Assembly (NCBI GenBank): GCA_040388375.1
Contig: JAZKBU010000001.1
Coordinates: forward strand, 186,001 to 250,000
From: Bacteroidota bacterium
GTDB taxonomy: Bacteria; Bacteroidota; Bacteroidia; UKL13-3
Length of the DNA stretch: 64,000 nucleotides
Direction of reading: 5' to 3'
A model generated the notes under the pieces. The model worked only from the letters and a program-made list of their open reading frames with translations, had not been told where the DNA came from and did not search any database. Below, one piece after another: positions 47,835 to 58,140 of this stretch. A program made the position numbers and the translations under genes. The number at the start of each line of letters is the position of its first letter. Within the stretch, counting starts at the first letter, position 1.

Positions 47835-50261
47835 TTACTTCACTACTTTAAACTCAACCCTGCGGTTTTTGGCCCTGCCTTCTTCGGTTTTGTTGCTGGC
47901 TACAGGTTTGGCACTTCCAAAGCCTTTGGCGGTAAGCTGTGTTTTGCTTACACCTTCGCTTATCAGGAAGTTTTTAATGGCATTGGCTCTGCCTAAGCTT
48001 AATTTTAAGTTGGCTGCTGCTGCTCCTACATTATCGGTATAACCTGAAATAGCTAGCTTATATTTCGGTTTGGTTATTAGCAGTTGTGCCAGCTCTTGCA
48101 AACTTTCAAGCGAAGTCATTTTTATTTTTGTGGTACCTGTTTCAAACTCCAGGTTGTTAAAGGCTTCTCTTAATACTTTTTTCTCTTCGGCTGTTAGCTG
48201 TTTAGTAGTATCGGCAGGTACAGGAACTACTGCTGCTTTTACAGGGCAGCCTTTATTACTAGCCGGGCCAGGAACATCTATACAGTTGTCTATTTTATCT
48301 ATTACACCATCGCCATCTGCATCCGGGCAACCGTTTAGTTCTTTTGGTCCTTTGTCTAACGGGCATTCATCGCGTTTATCGGACACGCCATCGCCATCGG
48401 TATCTGGGCAACCATTGAATGTTTTTAAGCCCGGTAATAGCCTGCATGAATCCTGGTAATCAGGCACGCCATCGTTATCTATATCCGGGCAACCGTTTAG
48501 CTCGGCTCTACCTGATTCTTCCGGGCAATTATCATCCTTATCAGGTACGCCATCGCCATCTGCATCAGGGCAACCGTTTAACTTCAATGTTCCGGCTACC
48601 GTTGGGCATGAATCTTTTTTATCCGTTACGCCATCTTTATCAAAATCCGGACAACCAAATAACTTAACAGAGCCTGAATCGGTTTTGCAACTATCTTTAT
48701 AATCAGGTACGCAATCTTTATCCTGATCAGGGCAACCGTAAGCGCATTTTCTGCCCGGCTCGTTTATACAAGTATCTCTGTCGTCCGGTACACCATCGCC
48801 ATCTTTATCAGAGCATCCTTCTAAATCCCATGAACCGTAACGTTTTTTGCATTTGTCCAGCTTATCTATAACACCATCGCCATCTCTGTCCCTGTTGCGG
48901 CCAAAGTTCCAGTTTATACCTGTGCGTATATTAAAGTAGTTTCCATTGTCGTAAACTGCATCACTGCTTAGCGCTGTAATATAAGTTAGCGGTGCTACTA
49001 TATTATCGGTAAATAAATAGGTTTGGAAAGGCCCTAAGTTAAGGGAGAAACCTAAACCTATATTGCTAATGCTTTTGTTGTAATAAGTTCCGCTTAACCT
49101 TAAATCCAATACAGTCCATGCTTTTTTGGTAAAGGCTAAGGTAGCAGCCGGGTTGAATGTATTGCTGTTGAAGTTATTGAATAATATTAAATCGAAAGTA
49201 TTGTTATAATTAATGGCATATTGGCCTCCGAGGTATAACTTTCCGTTGAGTGCAGTGGTGTATGAACCTGAACTTTCGGTTGGTTTAAAGTTATAGTTTT
49301 GTAATGAGTCTACTATGTCTTTTATACGGGTATTGATTACTGAATCTGGGGTTACGCCTACTATTACATCTACCCCGGTATAACGGAATTCGGTAAAGGA
49401 GCGGGTGAGTGAGCGGGTATCGTTGTTCCAGGTTATCCAACCCATATTAATGGCACTGGCTGACACGGAGAAGTGCTGGTTGAATTTGTATTGGGCTCCT
49501 AAATCAAAGCTAAAGCCGGAACCGTTTTGTTTTAAAAAGTCGTCTGCGGCTAAACTTTTATTGTCTTTGTTTTTTTGATAGGCTGTATAAAAGCCTGCCG
49601 AATTCATTTTGTAGTCGGCTGAAAGGTATAGCTCCTGGTCGTTGCTACGTGCGTTAAAATTAGAACGCTCAGTATTCAGGTTGGCTAAACCGTATAGGTA
49701 GCTTACTCTGCCTCCTACGCTTATTTGTTTATTTATTTCGCGGGTATAACCCAAGCCAAATGAAATCCAGGTGGTGTAATCCATTTTAAGGTTTGATAAA
49801 CTGATATTATCGCCTGCTAATATGCCGTAGCTTAAATTATTAAAATTACCGCGCGTACCTAAACGTATAATGTCTTTGGGTATACTGGCTGTTATTTCGG
49901 TATTTATTTGTACGCCTAATGAGAAGTAGTTTTTCTTAATGGCTATGCCTAAAAACATCAAATCCATCTGATTGGTTATGTTGATGTCGTTCAGGTTTCT
50001 ATCGCTATTGCGTAAAAATATGTTTACGGATGTATCGGGCGATTCTGATTTCAGGAAAAAATCTTTGATGCCTACATTAGGTGCATTAAAATGTAAATAA
50101 GTAGCCGGAAAACCATAGGTAACATTGGCCTGCGGCCTTATACCGGGGTTCAGGTAATTGCTTTGGGCTACGTTCCTGAAGTTATATAAGTTCTGGTTGG
50201 TTTGCGCTGAAACTGCCTGAACGAATGCTATTAATAAAAGGGTATATAAAAATTTTTTCAT
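47835..50261 (-). CDS. OmpA-family protein with DUF5723-like barrel and TSP3 repeats
   Basis: 808 aa. Sec signal peptide (MKKFLYTLLLIAFVQAVSA), an N-terminal PorP/SprF or DUF5723-like outer-membrane barrel (about 20-450), seven or so thrombospondin type 3 calcium-binding repeats (about 455-680; RDRDGDGVIDKLDKC, DKDGDGVPDDRDTC and so on), then an OmpA peptidoglycan-binding domain (about 700-808; ISGYTDNVGAAAANLKLSLG, EEGRAKNRRVEFKVVK). It links outer membrane and peptidoglycan. The DNA of the TSP3 part is internally repetitive. Terminator follows. Confidence 0.92.
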   Translation of the reverse strand: MKKFLYTLLLIAFVQAVSAQTNQNLYNFRNVAQSNYLNPGIRPQANVTYGFPATYLHFNAPNVGIKDFFLKSESPDTSVNIFLRNSDRNLNDINITNQMDLMFLGIAIKKNYFSLGVQINTEITASIPKDIIRLGTRGNFNNLSYGILAGDNISLSNLKMDYTTWISFGLGYTREINKQISVGGRVSYLYGLANLNTERSNFNARSNDQELYLSADYKMNSAGFYTAYQKNKDNKSLAADDFLKQNGSGFSFDLGAQYKFNQHFSVSASAINMGWITWNNDTRSLTRSFTEFRYTGVDVIVGVTPDSVINTRIKDIVDSLQNYNFKPTESSGSYTTALNGKLYLGGQYAINYNNTFDLILFNNFNSNTFNPAATLAFTKKAWTVLDLRLSGTYYNKSISNIGLGFSLNLGPFQTYLFTDNIVAPLTYITALSSDAVYDNGNYFNIRTGINWNFGRNRDRDGDGVIDKLDKCKKRYGSWDLEGCSDKDGDGVPDDRDTCINEPGRKCAYGCPDQDKDCVPDYKDSCKTDSGSVKLFGCPDFDKDGVTDKKDSCPTVAGTLKLNGCPDADGDGVPDKDDNCPEESGRAELNGCPDIDNDGVPDYQDSCRLLPGLKTFNGCPDTDGDGVSDKRDECPLDKGPKELNGCPDADGDGVIDKIDNCIDVPGPASNKGCPVKAAVVPVPADTTKQLTAEEKKVLREAFNNLEFETGTTKIKMTSLESLQELAQLLITKPKYKLAISGYTDNVGAAAANLKLSLGRANAIKNFLISEGVSKTQLTAKGFGSAKPVASNKTEEGRAKNRRVEFKVVK

Positions 50262-50313
50262 ACTTAATAAATGTTGTTTAAGGGGGGTTAGGGTTACTTT
50301 TTAATTGGCTTGT

Positions 50314-52383
50314 TTAAAATTTAACTTTAACATTCATACCTACTTTAACATTTATATTGTAATCGCTATATATTTTTACGTACCTGGTTCCGTTTTCGGA
50401 GGTAATAAAAAAGGGTTGTATATATATTTTTGTGGCTTTTCTAACGTGTTCTAATAAAGCTCCGCTCAGGTCTATTCTGCTTACGGTTTGGTCTGATGCT
50501 TTTACTACTTTGCCTGTAGCATCTATAGGTGCCGGAAGCAATGAGTTTTGCAGGTTAACTGAATCTAAGCGCTGACCTAATGAATCGGCAAATACCAGTT
50601 TTACGCTACCGCCAAATGGAAAGCCATTGGTTATACGTAAAATAAGTTCTGCTTTTACTACGTTGTCTAAATCGCCCGGTTTTATTCCATTGTTCACGGA
50701 ATCCATTAAACCAAAACCTACGCTTGATATGCTCATGGGTAGTTCTGTTTCTATATCGAACGATATTTTACTATCGCTTCGTAAAAAATTAGCGGTTGAG
50801 TTGGGTAAACCCACATTGGTGGTAACAGCTCCCTCGTAATTAAACTTAACGGGTGGCATACCTAATACGTTTCTTATATTAGAGTTGTTTACATCGTACA
50901 CGCCTGCACCTGTTTTTGTCTGGCCGGCTTCTGCTATGGTTGGGTAGGCTATATCAAACGCGGGGCCGTTAAATGGCAATGTTGCACCTACTGCGTTTTC
51001 TCCATCTACATTTAAACCGGCTCTCATTGGAATGCCCATGGAGTTATTGGTAATAAAGCTCATTTTAGGGTTTTCAAAAATCAATGTGCCGTTTAATTTT
51101 TTCAAATCGGCTAAATTTACTTCGCCTTTGTCTAATGTAATAATGCGGTTTCCAAAAAATCCTTCTACATACCTAAAGTCTAAATTGGCCATATTGAGAA
51201 CTATATTGACGGCATTGCTGGAATCGAAATTAACGGTAGTTCCCGTTGCTACTAAACGGGCAGCCACTAATATTCTCAGCCTGTTGTATGGTATGGCGTT
51301 ATCCTGTGTAAAGTCGAGTATGGTATTGTCTAAATTAATGGAGCCTGACACATTGGAATTGGCTGTAATATATAAGTTTTGTGCGGGTAGTGCTACTCCG
51401 TTTCTTGTAGCTCCTACAAAGTTTAACGATAGTTCTATATCCTGATTTACTGATGAGGTATAATTGTAATTGATAGAGGCTGTATTGAACTCTACTTTTC
51501 GTATTAATGTACTTGGATCGTCCGGTGTAATATCTATTAGTAAATCTTTACCTTGTAAATTCTGGTCGCTAAACTTTGAGCGGCCACCGTAGGCAACTAC
51601 ATGGCTTGTTTGGGCAAAGAACTTAACTGAATCGTTTGCTAAAAAAGCAACAGGCGAAGTAGTGGCTGCTGTTGTTATATTGACAAAATTATAACCTAAC
51701 TCGTTTGACAATGTTTTGCCTGCTAAATCTATACTATCTACACTGATGCCTCCGGGAGGTATATTGGTGTAGGTTAGGGTACCTATTAGGGTGGCCGGTA
51801 AAAAGGCTATATCGTACAGGTTAATATCCATTGAGCTTACCGTAATTGAAAGCTTGTTTTCGAACTTTACCACAATATAACCTGAGGATATTTTGGCTTG
51901 CTCAAAACCATCAAACAAAGTAAACTGTGTAATGCTTGGTACACCATCGCTTAAGCTGGGTACGTTGGCAGGGCTATTGGCTAAAGCCTGGTCAACAGCA
52001 TCTTTAGTGGTCTGGCTTTGAAAACCATTGCGCAATTGTATAAGTGAACGGCCACCAAAGGCTACAATATCGTTAATGTTTACCACACCTAACTTTTGCT
52101 CAAATGTACTGGCGGGCTGTGGCGGTATAACTAATAACTCGGGTGCTGTTACTTCTTTTATTTTGCTTTTGCGGAAAAACAAACGCATAAAACCATCGGG
52201 ATCGTACACAACGGTTGAATCGCCTTTAACCATATTCATTAAGGTTAGGTCGGCATTTACCAATGGCAAACCAAACTCTGGCTCGGGTTTGTAGTTATCG
52301 TACTTTTTTAAATCAATTTCTTCTTTTTTGCAAGCTGCAACTAATAAAAGAAATAGGAACGGAATAAGTAGTTTACTTTTCAT
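50314..52383 (-). CDS. large lipoprotein, unknown function
   Basis: About 689 aa from ATG 52383 (an ATG five codons upstream is possible). Lipoprotein signal MKSKLLIPFLFLLLVAAC. The rest is beta-strand-rich, Asn/Ser/Val-rich, and resembles the large predicted surface lipoproteins of Bacteroidota with repeated sandwich domains (VVKFENKLSITVSSMDINLY, IELSLNFVGATRNG). It lies 52 bp upstream of the OmpA/TSP3 gene on the same strand and is probably co-transcribed, so the two may form an envelope complex. Confidence 0.75.
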   Translation of the reverse strand: MKSKLLIPFLFLLLVAACKKEEIDLKKYDNYKPEPEFGLPLVNADLTLMNMVKGDSTVVYDPDGFMRLFFRKSKIKEVTAPELLVIPPQPASTFEQKLGVVNINDIVAFGGRSLIQLRNGFQSQTTKDAVDQALANSPANVPSLSDGVPSITQFTLFDGFEQAKISSGYIVVKFENKLSITVSSMDINLYDIAFLPATLIGTLTYTNIPPGGISVDSIDLAGKTLSNELGYNFVNITTAATTSPVAFLANDSVKFFAQTSHVVAYGGRSKFSDQNLQGKDLLIDITPDDPSTLIRKVEFNTASINYNYTSSVNQDIELSLNFVGATRNGVALPAQNLYITANSNVSGSINLDNTILDFTQDNAIPYNRLRILVAARLVATGTTVNFDSSNAVNIVLNMANLDFRYVEGFFGNRIITLDKGEVNLADLKKLNGTLIFENPKMSFITNNSMGIPMRAGLNVDGENAVGATLPFNGPAFDIAYPTIAEAGQTKTGAGVYDVNNSNIRNVLGMPPVKFNYEGAVTTNVGLPNSTANFLRSDSKISFDIETELPMSISSVGFGLMDSVNNGIKPGDLDNVVKAELILRITNGFPFGGSVKLVFADSLGQRLDSVNLQNSLLPAPIDATGKVVKASDQTVSRIDLSGALLEHVRKATKIYIQPFFITSENGTRYVKIYSDYNINVKVGMNVKVKF

Positions 52384-52480
52384 AGGCCTTTTTTGCAATT
52401 TTAACGAAAAAAAACTACTGATTTACATGTATTTTATAAACCGCGTGTTTGGCTTTGTAAATTTTTTTTAATGTGGGATA

Positions 52481-53341
52481 TTATTGTCTTACAATATTGT
52501 TGAACAATAATTCCATATTCATTAAATTTTCAAATTGTTTATCTTCTTCGTTTTGTTCGGCTTCTTCTGCCCTATCCTCTTCTGTGGTGGTTTCGAGCGG
52601 ATGGTGGTATAAACTCCATTCCTCGTTGTTGTATTCCAAGGCTGTTAAGTTTTCTACCCAATCGCCACTGTTTAAATAGGTAATTTGTCCGTATTGGGTG
52701 GTAAAGGTTTTTATACTGGGCTGGTGTATGTGCCCACATATTACGTAGTCGTATTTTTTTTCTATACCCAACTGTATGGTTGTTTCTTCAAAATCGTCAA
52801 TAAACTTAATAGCACTTTTTACACCTTGCTTTACTTTTTTGGAGAATGACAAACGCCCTCTGTTTAGTATTTTTTGTGATACGAAATTGACAGCGCTGTT
52901 TAACAGGATAAGTATATCATACCCCACTCCCCCCAACTTTGCCAGCCATTTACTGTGTTTCATACTTACATCAAATACATCGCCATGGAAGAACCATGCT
53001 TTTTTCCCATCTAACTCTAAAACGAGTTTATTAAGTACTTGTAAATTGCCTAAGTTAAAATCGGTAAATTTTCGAAGCAGCTCATCGTGGTTACCTGTTA
53101 AATAGTATACTTTGGTACCGGTGCTTAGCATTTTAAAAATGCGTTGCACTACTTTCATGTGGCTTTTGGGCCAGTAGTGTTTACTAAATTGCCATATATC
53201 TATTATATCGCCATTTAACACTAAAATTTCGGGGTCTATTGATTTGAGGTATTTATTAATTGCCCTGGCCTGGCATCCGTAAGTTCCTAAGTGGGTATCG
53301 GAAATTACTGCTAACTTAATTTTGCGTTTGTTCATAAACAA
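52481..53341 (-). CDS. UDP-2,3-diacylglucosamine diphosphatase-like metallophosphoesterase
   Basis: 286 aa. Calcineurin-like metal motifs: AVISDTHLGTYG (about 10-21), LNGDIIDIWQF, YYLTGNHDELLRKF, FFHGDVFDVSMKHSKW and VICGHIHQPSIK. The FGDVxD/HSKW-type pattern is that of LpxH/LpxI-like UDP-2,3-diacylglucosamine hydrolases of Bacteroidota, which cut UMP from lipid A precursors. The C-terminal 40 residues are acidic. An ATG two codons in is an alternative start. Confidence 0.82.
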   Translation of the reverse strand: MFMNKRKIKLAVISDTHLGTYGCQARAINKYLKSIDPEILVLNGDIIDIWQFSKHYWPKSHMKVVQRIFKMLSTGTKVYYLTGNHDELLRKFTDFNLGNLQVLNKLVLELDGKKAWFFHGDVFDVSMKHSKWLAKLGGVGYDILILLNSAVNFVSQKILNRGRLSFSKKVKQGVKSAIKFIDDFEETTIQLGIEKKYDYVICGHIHQPSIKTFTTQYGQITYLNSGDWVENLTALEYNNEEWSLYHHPLETTTEEDRAEEAEQNEEDKQFENLMNMELLFNNIVRQ

Positions 53342-53400
53342 AGGTTTTGCAAAGTTTGATTTTGCATGTGTGCTTATTGTAAACTAAACATTAAGTAATT

Positions 53401-53844
53401 GTGTATTGGGCTCTGTTTATTTTGTACTTTATTTGTGCCATGCTGATTAAGTACCTACTTCACTATAAGTTTGCTATTATATGGGCCCTTATTGTATTGG
53501 GTTTGTGCGGCATGAACGGGGCTTATATTCCGCATTTTAAACTATCAAGCTTATTCAGAATTGATAAGCTGGCACACTTGTTTTTATTTGGCTTTTTAAG
53601 TTACTTAATAGCCATGGCTTCCAGCAGGGCTTTCCCACATAAAAGCCGATTTGAATTGATATATCCTGCTTTTTTAGTTGGTACTGCTTATGGTATTTTA
53701 ATTGAGGTATTACAAGCTACTGTTTTTCCTAACCGCAGTTTTGATTATATGGATATGCTGGCTAATACGATTGGCTGTGCACTGGCATGGCTGGTATTAA
53801 ACAGCTACTTAAAGAGGAAAACAAAAAACGCTAAAGTTGATTAA
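53401..53844 (+). CDS. VanZ-family membrane protein
   Basis: 147 aa, four membrane helices. The RIDKLAHLFLFGFLSYLIA segment (about 58-76) with conserved Asp-Lys-x-x-His and the later DYMDMLANTIGCALAWLV are VanZ motifs. VanZ-like proteins affect resistance to glycopeptides or other cell-wall antibiotics in some species; role here unknown. GTG start. Divergent from the phosphoesterase gene. Confidence 0.88.
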   Translation: MYWALFILYFICAMLIKYLLHYKFAIIWALIVLGLCGMNGAYIPHFKLSSLFRIDKLAHLFLFGFLSYLIAMASSRAFPHKSRFELIYPAFLVGTAYGILIEVLQATVFPNRSFDYMDMLANTIGCALAWLVLNSYLKRKTKNAKVD

Positions 53845-53860
53845 TTCTTTAGCGTTTTTA
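53823..53860. terminator. bidirectional terminator
   Basis: 12-bp stem AAAACGCTAAAG / CTTTAGCGTTTT (53825-53836, 53847-53858) with A and T runs. It overlaps the VanZ stop and serves the convergent protease gene. Confidence 0.85.
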
Positions 53861-53864
53861 TGTG

Positions 53865-55457
53865 TTACTTATTAAGCTCGCCTAAAGCTTTCTGTACTGT
53901 TCTATCCTGTTTGCTTATTACTGCATAATAAGCCCCATCGCGCCACATTTGGCGTGCAATGAGTGCTTTTAACTGTTGTTTTATAAATGCGCCAGATTTG
54001 CTTAGCTCGGCTGCTGTAGGTGCTGCTATTTTTTCTAAAACGGCATTGGCAATTAATGCGGCAATGAATTCATCGCTTGCATTAAACTGGGCAATGTATG
54101 CATCTACATCTTTGTATTGTTTCAGGTTGTTTCTATTTGCATCTACATATTGGTAAGCTGTTTTGTTTAACAAGCCTGCTGCTGCCACATGTGATAGAAA
54201 TTTGCTGTTGAACGAGGTATCGATAGGTACTTTTACATCGGGCAAAATACCACCACCACCGTATACTACACGCTTATTTACCAAGGTATAGTATTTGGTT
54301 GTATCGTTTATGGTATTTTTATCTAAGCTTTCTAACTCACCGCTTTCGTAGCGTTGTATTATATCTTCTTCGTAACTTTCTAAACCATTGCTGTAGTTTT
54401 TTTGTATACAACGTCCGCTGGGGGTATAATACCTTGCTACGGTTAAGCGTACTGCACTACCATCGCTTAGCTGAAAGGGTTCTTGCACAAGACCTTTACC
54501 AAAACTACGCCTGCCTACTATTATACCTCTGTCCCAATCTTGTATGGCACCACTTAATATTTCGCTGGCACTGGCCGAACCTTCATCAACCAATACGGCT
54601 AACCTTCCAGTTTCAAACAAGCCGGGTTTTTCTGTTTCATAGGTTTGTTTGGGTTTGGCTCTGCCCTGGGTATATACTATCATTTTGCCTTCGTCTAACA
54701 GCTCATCCACTATTTCGGTAGCGGCATTTAAATAACCTCCCGGATTGCCTCTTAAGTCTATCACTAGGTTTTGCATGTTTTGCTTTTTCAGCTTTACCAC
54801 TGCTTCTATAAACTCTTCGTGGGTTTTGGCTCCAAACCTGCTTATTTTTACGTAACCTGTTTTATCATCGAGCATAAAACTGGCATCTATGCTGTAAATG
54901 GGAATGGTATTGCGGGCAATGTTAAAATCAATTTTTTGCCTAGTGGATGGCCTGTAAATAGCTACTTTTACTTTGCTTCCTTTTTTGCCTCTCAGTGCTT
55001 TTACTACCATTTCATTGGTTACACCAATGCCTGCTAGTTTGGTGGTATCGGCTTTTAGTATTCTGTCGCCACTTAATATACCTAAATCGGCTGAAGGGCC
55101 TCCGCTAATGGCTGCAACAACCATGATGGTATCGTTTACTATATTGAACTCAACGCCTATGCCTTCAAAATTACCATCTAGGGGTTCGTTGGCTGCCTGT
55201 AAATCTTTCGCGGGAATATATACGGAGTGCGGGTCAAGCTTGGCTAACATATCGTTAAACATTACTGACTCCATTTCTTCTGTATCTACCGTATCTACGT
55301 ATTCGCTTTGTATAATACTTAAAAGTTCGTTTAGTTTATTCTGACCCCCTACTAACTTAAATCCTCCTGCCGGTCGTAAAAAAATGCCAATGCCAATGCC
55401 TCCTGCCAGTAAAACTCCATATATAAATGGTTGCCATTTCTTCCAATTATCGTTCAT
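53865..55457 (-). CDS. S41 family carboxyl-terminal processing peptidase
   Basis: 530 aa. N-terminal membrane helix or signal (about 10-27), PDZ domain (about 85-165; GGPSADLGILSGDRILKAD), S41 catalytic domain with DLRGNPGGYLNAA, nucleophile SASASEILSGAIQDW (Ser in EGSASASE) and FGKGLVQEPFQL (Lys base), and a C-terminal helical tail. CtpA/Prc-type proteases trim or degrade periplasmic proteins. Convergent with VanZ. Confidence 0.93.
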   Translation of the reverse strand: MNDNWKKWQPFIYGVLLAGGIGIGIFLRPAGGFKLVGGQNKLNELLSIIQSEYVDTVDTEEMESVMFNDMLAKLDPHSVYIPAKDLQAANEPLDGNFEGIGVEFNIVNDTIMVVAAISGGPSADLGILSGDRILKADTTKLAGIGVTNEMVVKALRGKKGSKVKVAIYRPSTRQKIDFNIARNTIPIYSIDASFMLDDKTGYVKISRFGAKTHEEFIEAVVKLKKQNMQNLVIDLRGNPGGYLNAATEIVDELLDEGKMIVYTQGRAKPKQTYETEKPGLFETGRLAVLVDEGSASASEILSGAIQDWDRGIIVGRRSFGKGLVQEPFQLSDGSAVRLTVARYYTPSGRCIQKNYSNGLESYEEDIIQRYESGELESLDKNTINDTTKYYTLVNKRVVYGGGGILPDVKVPIDTSFNSKFLSHVAAAGLLNKTAYQYVDANRNNLKQYKDVDAYIAQFNASDEFIAALIANAVLEKIAAPTAAELSKSGAFIKQQLKALIARQMWRDGAYYAVISKQDRTVQKALGELNK

Positions 55458-55530
55458 GTATTATTATTTTATAAATTGCAGCACAAATATAAAAAGCTTA
55501 ATTGCCTAACAAAGTTTAATTTTACTAATC

Positions 55531-56349
55531 ATGTCGAAAAAGAATATTCGTACTACTGAGCAAAGTTCTAAATACAATCATTTGGAAAAAATGAGTACAG
55601 CTAAATTGATTGCCAGCATAAACAAAGAGGACCAAACGGTACCTAAAGCCATTAAAAAGGCTTTGCCTAAAATTAAAAAGGCTATTGATGCTGCTTATGC
55701 CCAAATGGAACAAGGCGGACGTTTATTTTATATGGGGGCAGGTACAAGTGGCAGGTTGGGTATTGTAGATGCCAGTGAGTGCCCCCCTACTTTTGGAGTA
55801 CCTCACGGATTGGTTATTGGCTTAATAGCGGGTGGTGATACGGCTATTAGAAAAGCAGTTGAGTTTGCTGAAGATGATACGAAACAGGGTTGGCTTGATT
55901 TAAAAAAACACAAGGTAACTGCTAAGGATTTTATTATAGGTATTGCAGCGAGTGGCTCCACTCCCTATGTAATTGGTGTTTTGGAACAGGCTAATAAAAA
56001 TGGCAATAAAACGGCTTGTATTGTTTGTAATAAAAACAGCGCTATTGCTGCAGTTGCTCAGTACCCTATTGAGGTAATTGTAGGACCTGAATTTGTAACT
56101 GGAAGTACGCGTATGAAAGCTGGTACTGCTCAAAAGCTGGTATTGAACATGATTAGCACAAGCTTAATGATTAAGCTGGGTAAGGTAAAGGGCAATAAAA
56201 TGGTTGATATGCAACTAAGCAATAACAAGCTTATTGACAGGGGCACTAAAATGATAATGGGCGAACTGAATATTAACGAAAAGAAGGCTGCTGCTTTATT
56301 GAAAAAACATGGCAATGTGCGCAAGGCCATTGATGCTTTTGTTAAATAA
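55531..56349 (+). CDS. murQ: N-acetylmuramic acid 6-phosphate etherase
   Basis: 272 aa, normal length. SIS-domain motifs: FYMGAGTSGRLGIVDASECP with TFGVP, KDFIIGIAASGSTPYVIG and TGSTRMKAGTAQKLVLNMIS. MurQ cleaves the lactyl ether of MurNAc-6-P during peptidoglycan recycling. Active-site Glu is in DASEC. Divergent from the S41 peptidase gene. Confidence 0.95.
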   Translation: MSKKNIRTTEQSSKYNHLEKMSTAKLIASINKEDQTVPKAIKKALPKIKKAIDAAYAQMEQGGRLFYMGAGTSGRLGIVDASECPPTFGVPHGLVIGLIAGGDTAIRKAVEFAEDDTKQGWLDLKKHKVTAKDFIIGIAASGSTPYVIGVLEQANKNGNKTACIVCNKNSAIAAVAQYPIEVIVGPEFVTGSTRMKAGTAQKLVLNMISTSLMIKLGKVKGNKMVDMQLSNNKLIDRGTKMIMGELNINEKKAAALLKKHGNVRKAIDAFVK

Positions 56350-56352
56350 AAC

Positions 56353-57669
56353 TTAGCTAAAGCTTACTCTGTACGTTTTTAGTTCTTTTAAAATGGGTTG
56401 GTAAAACTCGGCAGTAAGCGGCATGTGTACGCCACGTGCTTTTATCTTGTTTTGCAAAATTAGCTTGGTGGCTATAGCCATAGGTAAACCTACTGTTTTG
56501 GCCATAGCAGTATATATTTTACTCTCGCCTTTTACTATTAAAGTGCTATGCTCTTTGTGTAATTTACCGTTACGTTTAAACTCAATTTCGTGCTTCATTA
56601 CAATCATATCTAAATCGCTTTTTTCTAAAAACCATTTTTGCTGTAATAAATGCTGCAGTATTTGTGCAGGACTGGCGTTGTCTAAACCTATTACTTCGTT
56701 ACTAAACAAACCTAACCATTTTACGCGTTTAAACTCTTTGCTGCTTTTGCTTATGTTAAGGAATGTACAAAACACTTCTTCTACATTGGTATTATTGGCT
56801 CCGCTTAAAAAGGATGCTACTAATTCTCTATAGGTTAAGTTTAGGCTATTGTGTAATTTAAAGGTATCGTCTGTTAAGCCTAGTTTTACCAATAAATTCC
56901 AACTTTGGCTATATCCTTTTTTGCGCAGGGTACCTCGCAATACGGTAGTGGCTTTTTGTAAACCATAGGGTTCTATATAACTTAAACTATCTCTGTTGGC
57001 ATAGCTTTCAAACAAACCGTAATCGGCTACTTTTACTGTTTCTGTTTGTTCAAATATTCTGTTGGGTGGAATAAATTTAACCAAGCCATCTTCTAAATAC
57101 TGTGCTGTTGCCTGTCCTGCTAAAACCACATTACGCGGGTTCCAGGTAAATTTATAATTCCATGGGTTGTTATCAAATTCGGGTGCTATTAATCCACCAC
57201 AAAACGATTTAAAGGATGTTATTTCTCCTCCGTTGTCTTGTATCTGGTGTATCATTTCCATGGCTGATAAATGATCAATGCCGGGGTCTAATCCTATTTC
57301 GTTTAAAAACAAAACACCTGCTTTTTTTGCTGTTGCATCCAGCGCTTGCATTTCGGGGCTAATATAACTGGCGGTTACTAAATGCTTTTTAAACTCTATA
57401 CAATCATGTGCAGCTACAATATGCAAAGTGGGAGGTAATAGCGAAACCACTAAATCGGCTTGCTTAATGGCTGCCTGACGTGCTGCTTTGTTATTTATAT
57501 CAAATGTAATGGCTGATGCGTTTTTACTTTTCCCTATTTTTTGTTGTGCCATGGCTATGTTTTGATCGGCTATGGTTACATGCCAGTTTTCTTTTTTGGC
57601 GTGTTGCAACAAATATTTTATTAAGTACGATGAGGATAAGCCTGCACCAATTACCAATATATTTTTCAT
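56353..57669 (-). CDS. saccharopine dehydrogenase-family protein
   Basis: 438 aa from ATG 57669; a longer frame from 57717 lacks support. The start MKNILVIGAGLSSSYLIKYL is the Rossmann dinucleotide motif. VVSLLPPTLHIVAAHDCIEFKK and GVLFLNEIGLDPGIDHLSAM split in the middle are typical of saccharopine dehydrogenase and the eukaryotic lysine-degradation enzyme. It may act on lysine or on a related amino acid condensation product. Convergent with murQ, 3 bp apart. Confidence 0.88.
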   Translation of the reverse strand: MKNILVIGAGLSSSYLIKYLLQHAKKENWHVTIADQNIAMAQQKIGKSKNASAITFDINNKAARQAAIKQADLVVSLLPPTLHIVAAHDCIEFKKHLVTASYISPEMQALDATAKKAGVLFLNEIGLDPGIDHLSAMEMIHQIQDNGGEITSFKSFCGGLIAPEFDNNPWNYKFTWNPRNVVLAGQATAQYLEDGLVKFIPPNRIFEQTETVKVADYGLFESYANRDSLSYIEPYGLQKATTVLRGTLRKKGYSQSWNLLVKLGLTDDTFKLHNSLNLTYRELVASFLSGANNTNVEEVFCTFLNISKSSKEFKRVKWLGLFSNEVIGLDNASPAQILQHLLQQKWFLEKSDLDMIVMKHEIEFKRNGKLHKEHSTLIVKGESKIYTAMAKTVGLPMAIATKLILQNKIKARGVHMPLTAEFYQPILKELKTYRVSFS

Positions 57670-57771
57670 GTTTTGCTTGTGTAGTAAAGGCGCAAACTTA
57701 GTTCTACATTCAGGCAATAAAAAATAATTTTAAGCAGTAAATAACAAATCGAAACCGGAATGTAGTTAAAA

Positions 57772-57804
57772 CAAAAAACCGACTCATCGTAAACGATTGT
57801 CGGT
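57772..57804 (-). terminator. intrinsic terminator of the small lipoprotein gene
   Basis: Stem ACCGAC...GTCGGT with inner ATCGT/ACGAT, followed on the minus strand by a T run (TTTTTTGTTTT). Confidence 0.65.
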
Positions 57805-57871
57805 CCTTGTGGGCAAAAATTATTTTATGAAGAGATATTTATGTAGGAATCCACCCAAACCTACAGTATTT

Positions 57872-58006
57872 TTATTGTTTGCTTTTGTCTTGTTGTTCTT
57901 GCTTTGGAGTATCGTTGGTACTGCTGCTTTTTATTTTACTACAACCTTTGGTCAAACTTCCTAAGGTTAACCCTCCAAATAACAATATAATCAATTTAGT
58001 TTTCAT
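57872..58006 (-). CDS. tiny lipoprotein (44 aa)
   Basis: ATG frame of 44 codons. MKTKLIILLFGGLTLGSLTK followed by GCSK gives a signal peptide with Cys22. The mature peptide is Ser/Lys/Gln-rich (KSSSTNDTPKQEQQDKSKQ). Own terminator downstream. Similar tiny lipoproteins are common in Bacteroidota, function unknown. Confidence 0.6.
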   Translation of the reverse strand: MKTKLIILLFGGLTLGSLTKGCSKIKSSSTNDTPKQEQQDKSKQ

Positions 58007-58140
58007 ACTTTAATTCTCTATTTGCTGCATTGAACGTTACGAAGGTGTATTTTGTTACACACATTCTAAATTTTATTTTGATGAAGTTAATTTTTCATAC
58101 GTTCAAATGCATTTTTTATATGATAAAGGGATTTGAACAT

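Noticed and set aside
48250-48900. CRISPR-like or satellite repeats
   Set aside because: The periodic DNA is the coding sequence of thrombospondin type 3 repeats (DxDGDGVxD) in frame; there are no unique spacers of constant length.
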